From: DATMXS01 sp050260275
Lineage (GTDB): Bacteria > Acidobacteriota > Terriglobia > Bryobacterales > Bryobacteraceae
Reading direction: 5' to 3'
Assembly (NCBI GenBank): GCA_050260275.1
Contig: JBLNBX010000142.1
Location: 1 to 14,501, forward strand
DNA length: 14,501 nt
Shown: in pieces, positions 1 through 8,885 of the stretch
How positions within the stretch are numbered: the first letter of the stretch is position 1
How the letters are laid out: each line of letters begins with the position of its first letter
Made by a program: the position numbers and the translations under genes
Notes under the pieces: model-generated
What the model saw: the letters and a program-made list of their open reading frames with translations, nothing else
Databases searched by the model: none
What the model was told of the DNA's origin: nothing

Positions 1-71
1 GGATGGCGATGCCGGGGCTCGACGTGGCGAACCTGCCGGAAGAGGAACGGCTGGCCACAAGAGGTTGGTAA
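1..71 (+). CDS. pdxS: PdxS C-terminus (pyridoxal 5'-phosphate synthase lyase subunit), partial
   Basis: Only the last 22-23 codons are present, read in the frame beginning at base 3 and ending with TAA at 69-71. They encode MAMPGLDVANLPEEERLATR followed by GW. An 'LPEEERLATRGW'-type ending is the usual C-terminus of PdxS (SNZ family), and pdxT follows directly, so the identification is good despite the short fragment. In the family, PdxS forms a dodecamer that condenses ribose 5-phosphate, glyceraldehyde 3-phosphate and PdxT-derived ammonia into PLP. The active-site residues lie upstream of the window. The stop codon overlaps or abuts the pdxT translation start region, which implies cotranscription. 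Confidence 0.88.
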   Translation, partial: MAMPGLDVANLPEEERLATRGW

Positions 72-85
72 ACAAGAGGTTAGCG

Positions 86-667
86 ATGACGCACGGCTGC
101 AACGGGCGCGCCAGGATAGGCGTACTGGCGCTCCAGGGGGCATTCGAGGCGCACCGCGCGGCATTCGCGCGCGCGGGCGCCAACGCGGTCCCGGTGCGCA
201 CGGCTGCGGAGTTCGAGGGCCTAGATGCGCTCGTGATTCCCGGCGGCGAGAGCACCACCATGCTGAAAATCGCCGGAGACGAGGGGCTGATGGAGCCGCT
301 GCGGCGGTTCGGGCGCGAGCGTCCCGTGTTCGGCACGTGCGCGGGGGCCATCCTGCTGGCGTCGGAGGTTACGAACCCGAGTCAGGAGTCGCTGGGGCTG
401 ATGGACATCGCCGTGGAGCGCAACGCCTATGGCCGGCAGGTGGACAGCCGCGTGGCGCGAATAGAGCTGGGCGGCGAGGAAACCGAGGCGGTGTTCATCC
501 GCGCGCCACGGATCACGCGCGTTGGTCCGGGCGTTGAGGTGCTGGCGAGGTACAATGGCGACCCGGTGCTGGTTTGGGACGGACGCCGCATGGCGGCAAC
601 GTTTCACCCAGAGTTAACTGCGGACGCCCGCATCCACGCCATGTTTCTCGATACGCTGAAATCGTGA
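86..667 (+). CDS. pdxT: PdxT, glutaminase subunit of pyridoxal 5'-phosphate synthase
   Basis: The 193-residue product is the normal size for the class-I glutamine amidotransferase PdxT (SNO family). It hydrolyses glutamine and channels ammonia to PdxS in the cytoplasm. Visible motifs are GVLALQGAFEAH (12-23), PGGESTTM (52-59), the nucleophile elbow GTCAGA with Cys85, RNAYGRQ (112-118), and the HPE motif with His174 and Glu176 completing the triad. I chose ATG 86 because AGAGG at 75-79 sits six bases upstream and the protein then begins with the usual short lead-in to GVLALQG. A TTG at 65 is in frame, but it lies inside the end of pdxS and has no evident ribosome site. Gap to pdxS is 14 bp, so the two are one operon. 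Confidence 0.95.
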   Translation: MTHGCNGRARIGVLALQGAFEAHRAAFARAGANAVPVRTAAEFEGLDALVIPGGESTTMLKIAGDEGLMEPLRRFGRERPVFGTCAGAILLASEVTNPSQESLGLMDIAVERNAYGRQVDSRVARIELGGEETEAVFIRAPRITRVGPGVEVLARYNGDPVLVWDGRRMAATFHPELTADARIHAMFLDTLKS

Positions 668-1065
668 GCCGGAAGCGCGTTCTTTTCGTCTGCATAGGAA
701 ACTCGTGCAGGAGCCAGATGGCCGAGGCGTTCGCCCGCGAGCACGCCTCAGATGTGATGGAAGCCGAAAGCTGCGGCATCCGTCCGTGCGACATCATCGC
801 CCCGGAAACGCGGCGCGTGATGCTGGAGAAAGGCATCGAGCTGAACGGCAGGCGTCCTAAGAGCTTCGCCGAGACGGGCTTCGACTTCGACCTGATAGTA
901 AACATGAGCGGGTTCGATCTGCCGCGTGGCGCTCGTGCGCCGGTGCTCGAATGGGACATCGAGGACCCGTATTTCGTCGACACCGATCGGCACCGTGAGA
1001 TACGGGACGAGATCGAGCAGAAGGTGTTGAGCCTGGCGGAGAAACTCCGCGGGCGCGCGCGGTAG
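664..1065 (+). CDS. low-molecular-weight protein tyrosine phosphatase / ArsC-like protein
   Basis: A 133-residue protein of the LMW-PTP fold. The P-loop FVCIGNSCRSQMAEAF has Cys10 as nucleophile and Arg16 in the C-x5-R motif, and a late IEDPYF stretch supplies the general-acid Asp of the 'DP' loop. The 'CIGNSCRSQMAE' form resembles thioredoxin-linked arsenate reductases. However, the later pair of resolving cysteines of that group is absent where expected; the matching segment reads LIVNMSGFDLPRG. A phosphatase, or an arsenate reductase using another reductant, are both possible. I chose the GTG at 664 because it overlaps the pdxT stop (GTGA, 664-667) and places the P-loop at the usual residues 8-16. 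Longer in-frame starts lie inside pdxT. It is probably translationally coupled to pdxT. Confidence 0.85.
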   Translation: MSRKRVLFVCIGNSCRSQMAEAFAREHASDVMEAESCGIRPCDIIAPETRRVMLEKGIELNGRRPKSFAETGFDFDLIVNMSGFDLPRGARAPVLEWDIEDPYFVDTDRHREIRDEIEQKVLSLAEKLRGRAR

Positions 1066-1080
1066 ACACCCTGGTGGTTC

Positions 1081-1107
1081 GGGCGGGCTGGGCGCCCGCC
1101 CAATTTT
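1081..1107 (+). terminator. intrinsic terminator after the pdxS-pdxT-LMW-PTP operon
   Basis: GGGCGGGC (1081-1088) and GCCCGCCC (1094-1101) form a perfect 8-bp GC stem with a 5-nt TGGGC loop, followed by AATTTT. It lies 16 bp after the phosphatase stop. The U-run is present only on the + strand, so it terminates this operon rather than the convergent permease gene. Confidence 0.8.
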
Positions 1108-1140
1108 GTGCTCCGTTACTTGTGGTCAAGCCCCGGTGAG

Positions 1141-3588
1141 CTATTCGTAGCGCAGCGCCTCGAGCGGGTCCACTTGTGCCGCTCTCCGCGCCGGGATGTA
1201 GCAGGCGGCGGCAGCGGTCAGCCCGAGCGCGAGCGCGACAGCAGCTATGATGGCCGGGTCGCGCGGGCTTACTTCGTAAAGCAGGCTCTCCAGAACGCGC
1301 GCTGCGGCGAGCGAGCCGGCGGCCCCGGCCGCGATACCCGCAACAACCGGCATCATCCCCTGCCGAATCACCATCCCGATGACGCTTGCGGGGGACGCGC
1401 CGAGAGCCATGCGGATGCCGACCTCATTCCTGCGCCGCGCCACGCCGTGCGACACCACGCCGTAGATGCCGAGCGCCGCTAACAGCAGGGCGGTCCCTGC
1501 GAACACGGCCGCCAGCCGCATCTGGAAACGGCGCGTCTCGACGGAGCCTTCCAGAATCTCCCTAACGGTTCGCATGGGGGCGAGGGCCACCTCGGGATCG
1601 GTGACGCGCACGGCTTCCCTGAGCGCGCCCGCCACGGCGCGCGGGTCGCCGCTGCTGCGCGCTACTACTGAAACGGTACGAGGCGCCCACTCCCAGTAGG
1701 GGCGGTACAACATAGCCACAGGCGGCTGGTGCGTCTCCGCGCGCACGTCGCCAGCAACGCCTATCACTTCGTAGGTGTCGCCGGGGTTGCGCTCGAGGGT
1801 CCTGCCTACGGCGTCGCGCCCAGGCCAGAACGCCTCTGCGAGTTGCTGCGAGATGATAACGACCTGGCGCCCGCGATCCGATTCCGCGAACGTGCGTCCC
1901 GCACGCAGCGGAATACCCATGGTCCTCAGGTACTCGGAGCTTACGAACCGGACGTTGACGTTGGGCCGCCTGGCGGTTTGCGGCGCCCCGGGGAGGCCTA
2001 TACTATCCACCCAGGTCTCACCCTCCAGCGGCAGTGCGGTCGTGATCGCCGCCGAGAGCACTCCGGGCTGGCCGGCGAGCGTCGCCAGCAGCCGCGCGTG
2101 AAACGCGTTCCGCTGTTCCCGAGTGCTGTACTTCGCCGACGGCATCGAGATCTTTGTTGACAGCACGGACGGTGCTTCGAAGCCTTTGTCGGCGCTCATC
2201 AGGCGCATGAAACTCGCCGCCATCACCGCCGCCGTAACCAGCAGCACCATGCCTATGCACGCCTCGCCGGCTACGAGCGCCGACCGCAACCGCGCCCCTC
2301 CCGCAGCTCCCGAAGCCGTACGCCCGCCCGCGCGAAGCGCGTTTTGAGGATCTTCCCGCGCCGCCCGCCACGCCGGCACCACGCCAACCAGGAGCGCCGT
2401 CACCGCCGTGAGAGCAAGCGCGAACAGCAGAACGGGCGCATCGAGCGAGACGCTATCCACGCGGGGCAGGTCGCGTGGCGCGGTCTGCAGGAGCGCCCCG
2501 AGCGACACCGCCGCGACTCCAACTCCCAGCAACCCTCCAGCGGACGCTACGATGAGCGACTCTATCAGCGCCGAGCGCACCAGCCGCGCGCGGCTTGCCC
2601 CGAGCGCCGTGCGGATCGCCGCCTCGCCACTCCTTCGCTCCGCGCGCGCGAGCCCCAGGCTCGCAAGGTTCAGGCACGCAATGAGCAGCACCGATCCCAC
2701 CGCCCCCAGCAGCACTACCAGGCCACGCCTGGACCTGCCGGTGATGGCGTCGCCGAGCGGGAAGACCGCCGCGCGCAGGTCCACCTCCTGACCCGAGAGC
2801 TTCACCAACTGCTTCGCAACAACGTTCAGTTCCGCCTGCGCCTGCTCCGGGCTGACGCCTGGCTTGAGCCTGCCAATCACGTTGTAATTGAACGGGCCTA
2901 TGAGCTGGTTGTACTCGTGAGGCGCAATCACGCGCGGCCTGTACAGGGCGGGCTGCAACGGGCTCGCCTGACTGGCGAATGGGTAGCCAACCGATGGGTA
3001 CCTGAACCCCGGCGGCAGCACGCCCACAATAGTCACAGGCACGGCGTCGAGCGTCACCTTGCGGCCGACGATGCTCGGGTCCGCGCCGAAGCGCCTGCGC
3101 CAGAGCGCGTCGCTGATGATGGCCACGTCATCGCGCCCCGCGGTGTCCTCGCCCTCAGCGAAACCGCGGCCGAGCGCGGGCGCGACGCCGAGAGTCTCGA
3201 AGAAGTTCGCCGAGACGCGGGCCACGTCGATGCGTTCCGCCTCACCTCCGGCGGCTAGGTTGGCCTCGATCACCTCGATCAGCGCCAGGTTCTCGAAGGA
3301 CGAGCAGCGGTCCCGCCACTCTAGAAAGTGACGCGCGGCGACCGGCAGCGTTGGGTACTGGTCGGCTACCGACATCAGGACCTCGCGCGGGTAGACGAGG
3401 CGCTCGGGGTCGCGGTACTCGAGCGGCTTGAGCAGCACGCCGTTCACGATCGAGAAGATGGCCGTGTTGCCACCGATTCCAGCGGCGAGCGTCAGTATCG
3501 AGATCGCTGCGAACGCGGGCTCGCGAAGCAGCGACCGGACGGCGAGGCGGAAGTCGCGGGCGAGGTCCATGTCTTGTGCTCTCGACAT
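1141..3588 (-). CDS. duplicated ABC-type permease, MacB/FtsX family (ADOP-type orphan permease)
   Basis: An 815-residue inner-membrane protein built from two MacB/FtsX-like permease halves. Each half has one N-terminal membrane helix (about 27-53 and 436-461), a large periplasmic MacB_PCD-type domain, and three C-terminal helices (about 289-313, 339-366, 386-408; then 692-715, 741-765, 779-801). The halves share a cytoplasmic-loop signature: AIRTALGAS near 324-332 and GIRMALGAS near 724-732. The protein ends DPLEALRYE, typical of the family. No ATP-binding domain is present and none is encoded beside it. This fits the ADOP class, abundant in Acidobacteria and of unsettled substrate. The start may be 3588 or the internal ATG at 3570 (MDLARDF...); neither has a convincing ribosome site. 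It lies 40 bp downstream of the AI-2E gene and may be cotranscribed. Confidence 0.93.
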   Translation of the reverse strand: MSRAQDMDLARDFRLAVRSLLREPAFAAISILTLAAGIGGNTAIFSIVNGVLLKPLEYRDPERLVYPREVLMSVADQYPTLPVAARHFLEWRDRCSSFENLALIEVIEANLAAGGEAERIDVARVSANFFETLGVAPALGRGFAEGEDTAGRDDVAIISDALWRRRFGADPSIVGRKVTLDAVPVTIVGVLPPGFRYPSVGYPFASQASPLQPALYRPRVIAPHEYNQLIGPFNYNVIGRLKPGVSPEQAQAELNVVAKQLVKLSGQEVDLRAAVFPLGDAITGRSRRGLVVLLGAVGSVLLIACLNLASLGLARAERRSGEAAIRTALGASRARLVRSALIESLIVASAGGLLGVGVAAVSLGALLQTAPRDLPRVDSVSLDAPVLLFALALTAVTALLVGVVPAWRAAREDPQNALRAGGRTASGAAGGARLRSALVAGEACIGMVLLVTAAVMAASFMRLMSADKGFEAPSVLSTKISMPSAKYSTREQRNAFHARLLATLAGQPGVLSAAITTALPLEGETWVDSIGLPGAPQTARRPNVNVRFVSSEYLRTMGIPLRAGRTFAESDRGRQVVIISQQLAEAFWPGRDAVGRTLERNPGDTYEVIGVAGDVRAETHQPPVAMLYRPYWEWAPRTVSVVARSSGDPRAVAGALREAVRVTDPEVALAPMRTVREILEGSVETRRFQMRLAAVFAGTALLLAALGIYGVVSHGVARRRNEVGIRMALGASPASVIGMVIRQGMMPVVAGIAAGAAGSLAAARVLESLLYEVSPRDPAIIAAVALALGLTAAAACYIPARRAAQVDPLEALRYE

Positions 3589-3628
3589 AAATACGAACGA
3601 GAGCGGAAAAGGATCAACGGATTTCGGC

Positions 3629-4678
3629 TTAGTCGGCCGCCGCCGCGCGCGAACGGCTCGCCCGAACGTAGATGATCCGCAGCGTCGCCATCACCGGAAT
3701 TGACAGGAACATGCCCGGAATGCCGCCGATCCGCTCGCCCGCGAGCGCGCCGAAGATGATCAGCAGCGGGTGCAGCGCGACGCCGGAACCCATGAGGTGC
3801 GGCGACAGGATGTAGTCCTGGAACAGCCGGTAGCCGGCCAGAAAGCCGACTATCAGCAGCACGTGGCCGAAGCCGGTGGACAGCGCCACGAGGACGATCA
3901 GCACCGACGCCGCCAGCGGTCCGATAACGGGTATGAACTCGAGCGCGGCCGCTATGGTAGCCAGCAGCACTGCGTAGGGCATGCCTATGGCGAGGAAGAA
4001 GACGCCGTAGAACGCGAGCGTCGCCAGCGAGAGGATGACCAGCGCGCGTATGAACTGCCCGAGCGTCACGTGAACGTCGGCCATGATAGCCTCCAGCACG
4101 GGACGCCGCTCCTCCGGCGCCGCCCTGAGAATGGCCGCGCGCAGCTCCGGACCATCCTTGAGGAAGAAGAACCCCAGGATGGGAATTAAGACGACTGAGA
4201 TGATACTGCTCACAAGGGAGGCAAGGCGCGAGGTGGCCTCCTGCACCAGCGGCAGCACCACCTGGCCGAAGTCCTGCGCCCGCGCGCGAATCTCCGAGAT
4301 CGCGTGCTGCTTCACCGGCTGAAGCCACGCCGGGCCGGCAGTGGATTCGAGCGACTGCTCGACCTGCGCCACCAGCGCAGGGAACCGCTGCGCAAAGGCC
4401 GAAGCCTCACGGGCCGCCCGGTTGCCGACCAGCGTGCCTACCGTCACCAGCGCCGCTATCAGCAGCGTGTAGACCAGCGCTAGCGACCACGTGCGCGAAA
4501 GCCGCCGCAGAACTGAGCGCTCCACCAGGTTGACTACCGGAGAGATCAGATAAGCGAACAGGATGGCCAGGATAAACACGAGCAGCACGGCGCGCGTGTA
4601 GTACAAGGCCGCAAGCAGAAGGCCCACCAGGAACACGGTCCACGCGGCTCGCGCTGCGCGCGGCTCGATGCCCAACAT
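3629..4678 (-). CDS. AI-2E family transporter (PerM/TqsA-like membrane protein)
   Basis: A 349-residue polytopic membrane protein. Hydrophobic segments lie at about 12-30, 31-50, 64-86, 152-174, 210-232, 236-262, 268-288 and 303-337, with a soluble stretch at about 87-150. Family hallmarks are ILGFFFLKDG (167-176), the FIPVIGP segment (248-254), and the C-terminal helix pair containing the PHLMGSGVALHP and GERIGGIPGMFLSIP motifs. Length matches the AI-2E exporter superfamily (Pfam AI-2E_transport). Members export or permeate small solutes such as autoinducer-2, and some act as Na+/H+ or indole-related transporters, so the substrate cannot be read from sequence. The gene is divergent from gltA across about 125 bp. 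It may share a transcript with the permease gene downstream. Confidence 0.92.
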   Translation of the reverse strand: MLGIEPRAARAAWTVFLVGLLLAALYYTRAVLLVFILAILFAYLISPVVNLVERSVLRRLSRTWSLALVYTLLIAALVTVGTLVGNRAAREASAFAQRFPALVAQVEQSLESTAGPAWLQPVKQHAISEIRARAQDFGQVVLPLVQEATSRLASLVSSIISVVLIPILGFFFLKDGPELRAAILRAAPEERRPVLEAIMADVHVTLGQFIRALVILSLATLAFYGVFFLAIGMPYAVLLATIAAALEFIPVIGPLAASVLIVLVALSTGFGHVLLIVGFLAGYRLFQDYILSPHLMGSGVALHPLLIIFGALAGERIGGIPGMFLSIPVMATLRIIYVRASRSRAAAAD

Positions 4679-4706
4679 GCGGCTTATGGTAACAGGAAGC
4701 GGGGGT

Positions 4707-4729
4707 GCGGCAAAAAAGCGGCAAAAAAA
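4707..4729 (+). promoter_or_regulatory. UP-element-like phased A-tracts (tandem 11-bp repeat) upstream of gltA promoter
   Basis: GCGGCAAAAAA occurs twice in direct tandem (4707-4717 and 4718-4728, with one further A). The A6 tract (4712-4717) and the A7 tract (4723-4729) are 11 bp apart. With the inferred start site at 4768 they fall at about -56 to -51 and -45 to -39, the distal and proximal UP-element subsites bound by the RNA polymerase alpha C-terminal domains. Such A-runs stand out in this GC-rich sequence. Function is inferred from position and composition only. Confidence 0.6.
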
Positions 4730-4732
4730 CGA

Positions 4733-4768
4733 TTGAATTCCGGATCTGAGAGGCCTATAATGCTCGCG
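4733..4768 (+). promoter_or_regulatory. sigma70-type promoter of gltA
   Basis: The -35 box TTGAAT (4733-4738) and the perfect -10 box TATAAT (4756-4761) are separated by the optimal 17 bp. The predicted transcription start is near G4768/A4769, giving a leader of about 36 nt to the ATG at 4804. This is the best housekeeping promoter in the window. Confidence 0.82.
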
Positions 4769-4803
4769 AGCTATTTAGGTCCACTGTAGTGTTATTTAAC
4801 ACC

Positions 4804-6117
<1,314 letters not shown>

Positions 6118-6217
6118 GTTCCGGGCTGGGGGGTGCTGGAAGCGGAAGGGCGGCGGCTGGAAACCGGGCGAGGGGCGGTGGCGTCCCTCAGTTGAGCGCT
6201 TTCGAGCGGGGGTTCGA

Positions 6218-7045
6218 ATGCGGGTTTTCGCAGTCGCCGTCCTGATCGCTGGAATGGGAGTCGCGGGCGCGTTCGCTCAACGCGGCGGCGGATCCCGCGG
6301 CGGAGGCGGCCATGGCGGGGGACGCCCTGGCGGCGGCCACCATGGCGGTGGACACCCCGGCATGGCCAAGGGCCATCCCGGCATCGTGCTTCGGACGGTA
6401 CCTCCTTTCCGCACATTCGGTTCGCCGAGCGGTTTCGGCAACATCCTCGCGCCCGGAGTGGGCACGCTTCCGCCCTTATTTATCGACCCGTTTGGCCCCA
6501 GGGCGACTTTCGCGGACCGGTTCGGCGCGACGATCAGCGGTTTCCCAGGCTTCGACGGGGGCCACCATCGAGGCAACATCCAGCTATTCCCGTACGCCGT
6601 TTACCCGGGCGTGTACGGCGGCTACCCTCCACCCGATGCCTACGGTTACGGGTACCAGGCGCCGCAGCCGAACGTCACGGTAGTCGTTCCGCCCTCGCAG
6701 CCGCCCCCGGAAATCAACATCTACACGGACCAGTCCGAGGGCGCGCAGCCCATGGTGCGCGAGTACGGACCACGCGGGGAGCAGTACGGATCGGGTGTCA
6801 CGACGTACCGCGCTCCGAGCCCGCAGCGGCCCGAGCCAACCCAGGCCGAGATCACATTCCTGATCCCGCTGAAAGACAACTCGATCTACACGGCCGTTGC
6901 GTACTGGGTGGAGGGCGACACGCTCCACTACATCACCACTGACGGCCGACACAACCAGGTATCGCTCTCGCTGGTGGACCGGAATCTGGCTGAACGGCTC
7001 AATCGCGGCTCCGTGGCTGGATTCCATCTGCCGCCTGCCAGGTAG
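6218..7045 (+). CDS. secreted Gly/His-rich hypothetical protein with conserved C-terminal module
   Basis: A 275-residue protein with a Sec signal peptide (1-20, MRVFAVAVLIAGMGVAGAFA, cleavage before Q21). A low-complexity GGGH/GGGR/HGGGH stretch follows at 22-48, then a Pro/Gly/Tyr-rich middle (about 60-205). A compact C-terminal module at 209-260 runs EITFLIPLKDNSIYTAVAYW, then VEGDTLHYITTDGRHNQVSL and LVDRNLAERLN. I associate this last module with acidobacterial exported hypotheticals, where it is predicted to be beta-rich; its function is unknown to me. The His/Gly repeat could bind metal, but that is speculation. The ATG at 6218 is chosen because it begins the signal peptide and has a GGGGG run at about 6208-6212 upstream. 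The same frame is open further upstream, into gltA, but lacks a sensible start. Confidence 0.85.
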   Translation: MRVFAVAVLIAGMGVAGAFAQRGGGSRGGGGHGGGRPGGGHHGGGHPGMAKGHPGIVLRTVPPFRTFGSPSGFGNILAPGVGTLPPLFIDPFGPRATFADRFGATISGFPGFDGGHHRGNIQLFPYAVYPGVYGGYPPPDAYGYGYQAPQPNVTVVVPPSQPPPEINIYTDQSEGAQPMVREYGPRGEQYGSGVTTYRAPSPQRPEPTQAEITFLIPLKDNSIYTAVAYWVEGDTLHYITTDGRHNQVSLSLVDRNLAERLNRGSVAGFHLPPAR

Positions 7046-7050
7046 GCCGG

Positions 7051-7073
7051 GCGGCCGGCCGCGGCGAGGCCGC
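7051..7073. terminator. GC-rich dyad between convergent genes, possible terminator
   Basis: The 44-bp gap between two convergent stops holds the 12-bp self-complementary GCGGCCGGCCGC (7051-7062) and an adjoining GCGGC-GAG-GCCGC hairpin (7061-7073). There is no U-run on either strand, so intrinsic termination is uncertain. The placement is what one expects for a shared transcription end. Confidence 0.35.
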
Positions 7074-7089
7074 AAAGCGTCTGCAAGGG

Positions 7090-8847
7090 TCAGAACGGGT
7101 TCGCGCCGAGCGCTACGTCGACCGCGATGCTGCCCACCACACGGAACCAGTACCAGCGCGAGCGCGGCGCTTCGCAGAGCAGCGCGCCGGCTTCGATGGG
7201 TCCGCGGTCGGCCAGGCCGCGCTCGAATGAGGCGGTCAGAGGCGGCTGAGGGACGGGCGGGGCGATGGCGCCCTTCAATCGCCGGTGCGCCTGCGTCATC
7301 CCGTAGCTCATCAGCATTCCCTCCCAGCCGAGCTGCGGCGAGATCACAAAGCCCGAAAGCCAGCCCTGCCCCTCGAGGAAGGGACGCCGGATGAAGATCA
7401 TGGGCACCAGCGAGCCGGTCTTCGTTCCGAGCGGCAGCAGGGTCGAGAGCGGGTTCACCCAGCTCATCAGGCTGAACGACACGACGTACGTGGACGTCTC
7501 GAGGATGCCGCGCCCCCAGCCTGGCAGCCGCGTTTCGACTGCGGCCTGCAGCGGCCCCGCGGCACTCGAAGGGCCGACCGGGCCGGAGAGGAACCAGCGC
7601 CCGCGCGGTCCTTCCTTGAGCATCACGCGGATGTCGGCGGTGCCGGTGGCGGCGTCGCGAACGACGTAAACCTGGTTGCCTTCGAGCGTCTGGAACAGAC
7701 CGAGCTGGTTGATGCGGCCGATGCTCTCCCGCAGCCTGGTGGAATCGAGGAGGTCGCCTTCGTTGAGCTTGAAGACGCGGCGCACGGTGGAGTCGCTGTA
7801 GGCGTGGTTGCCGCGAATTTCGATGCGCCCGACGCGATACGGCGGCCCGGCGGTTACTTCCGCGGTCAGATCGACCCACTTCTCGGGTATTTCTTCGTCG
7901 GTCAGCACTCCGGGCGGCGGGGCATCGTCGGCGCGCAGGTTGACGTCGAAATCGAGGCGGCCCTCTTTCTCCGACTTGCGGCGCTCAATGAAGAGGCACG
8001 CGCAGACCTCGCGGCCGGAGAACGTGCCCGTGAGCCCGAGCGGAGTCTGGGTGTTCTTGTCGTTGTTCACCAACTGGGAGTGGCGGATGGCGAAGCGCGG
8101 ACCCGCTTTCACGCCGATGGTGATCGTCACCTTGCCGTCAGTTCTCTCGACGTTTTCGAGGCGGACCTGGGCATCGAGGTACCCCTTGGAGATGTAGTAC
8201 GAGCGCAGCCGGGCGATATCGGACTGGACTGCGTTATCGGAGAACGGGGGCCGCGACGTCCAGATCTTGGGCAGGATGCGGCGTACCTTCGTCGCCTTGA
8301 GGGCGCGGCGCAGCTCGTCCTCTTCGATTCCGAGATCGCCGGAGAAGTTCACTTCGCGAACCACCTCGCGCGGGCCCGTCTCGACTGTTGCCACCAGATC
8401 CACCTCGCCGGGACCGGCGGGCACGAGCGTGGTAGAGACCTGGGCGTCGGCATGGCCGTCCGCCACGAGGTTCTGGCGGAGTTTCGCGCCGACAGCGGCG
8501 GCCGAGGCGGGATCCACCTTTGCTCCGGGATCGATTTTGAAGGGCAGGCGGTCGCCGTCGGGATCGAAGCTGAACTTGCGCAACCGCAGGCTTGGCGCGG
8601 GCGTGAGGTGGAAGACGATATCCACGCCGTCAGGCGTATCCTTCTGCTCCACTTTGATGTCGGAGTAACGGCCGGTGGCCCAGAGAGCGCGGACGTCCTT
8701 CGTCAGCGTTTCCTGATTAACGGGTTCGCCCTGTCGCGTTTTCAACTCGATGCTGGAAGGTGCGCCGCGAACCTCGACGGAGTGAACAACGGACTGCGGC
8801 GCGAATGGAAGCGCCGCCACAAAAAGGACAAGCGGGTACAGCAACAT
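7090..8847 (-). CDS. POTRA-repeat outer-membrane assembly-type protein with short C-terminal domain
   Basis: A 585-residue exported protein. The signal peptide is at 1-18 (MLLYPLVLFVAALPFAPQ). POTRA-like beta-alpha-alpha-beta-beta units are visible at about 22-82, 86-158, 160-248 and 338-413. The last has the classic VGRIEIRGNHAYSDSTVRRV start and an 'INQLGLFQ' helix. Between the third and fourth units is an insert (250-335) with a Cys-Ala-Cys pair (282-284). The C-terminal part (414-585) is only about 170 residues, less than half of a 16-strand Omp85 barrel, yet it has aromatic/amphipathic strands and ends in Phe, like barrel proteins. It is most likely Omp85/BamA/TamA-related, but could be a periplasmic POTRA adaptor or a partly degraded barrel. 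It lies downstream of hemL on the same strand, separated by 252 bp. No good ribosome site is visible. Confidence 0.8.
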   Translation of the reverse strand: MLLYPLVLFVAALPFAPQSVVHSVEVRGAPSSIELKTRQGEPVNQETLTKDVRALWATGRYSDIKVEQKDTPDGVDIVFHLTPAPSLRLRKFSFDPDGDRLPFKIDPGAKVDPASAAAVGAKLRQNLVADGHADAQVSTTLVPAGPGEVDLVATVETGPREVVREVNFSGDLGIEEDELRRALKATKVRRILPKIWTSRPPFSDNAVQSDIARLRSYYISKGYLDAQVRLENVERTDGKVTITIGVKAGPRFAIRHSQLVNNDKNTQTPLGLTGTFSGREVCACLFIERRKSEKEGRLDFDVNLRADDAPPPGVLTDEEIPEKWVDLTAEVTAGPPYRVGRIEIRGNHAYSDSTVRRVFKLNEGDLLDSTRLRESIGRINQLGLFQTLEGNQVYVVRDAATGTADIRVMLKEGPRGRWFLSGPVGPSSAAGPLQAAVETRLPGWGRGILETSTYVVSFSLMSWVNPLSTLLPLGTKTGSLVPMIFIRRPFLEGQGWLSGFVISPQLGWEGMLMSYGMTQAHRRLKGAIAPPVPQPPLTASFERGLADRGPIEAGALLCEAPRSRWYWFRVVGSIAVDVALGANPF

Positions 8848-8885
8848 CTATCTGAATGAATGACGGGCCGAGGTGGCTGAGCGTT

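Noticed and set aside
65..85. TTG start for pdxT at 65
   Set aside because: It lies inside the last codons of pdxS without a ribosome site, while ATG 86 has AGAGG six bases upstream.
3589..3628. Promoter for the duplicated permease (TTGATC with a TATTTA on the - strand)
   Set aside because: Only 4/6 and 3/6 matches with an 18-bp spacer, and the -10 would overlap the start codon. Cotranscription with the AI-2E gene is as likely.
7285..8859. Long open frame on the + strand opposite the POTRA gene
   Set aside because: It has no domain signature, is rich in Arg/Ala/Gly/Glu as expected from GC-rich antisense reading, and the opposite frame has clear POTRA motifs and a signal peptide.
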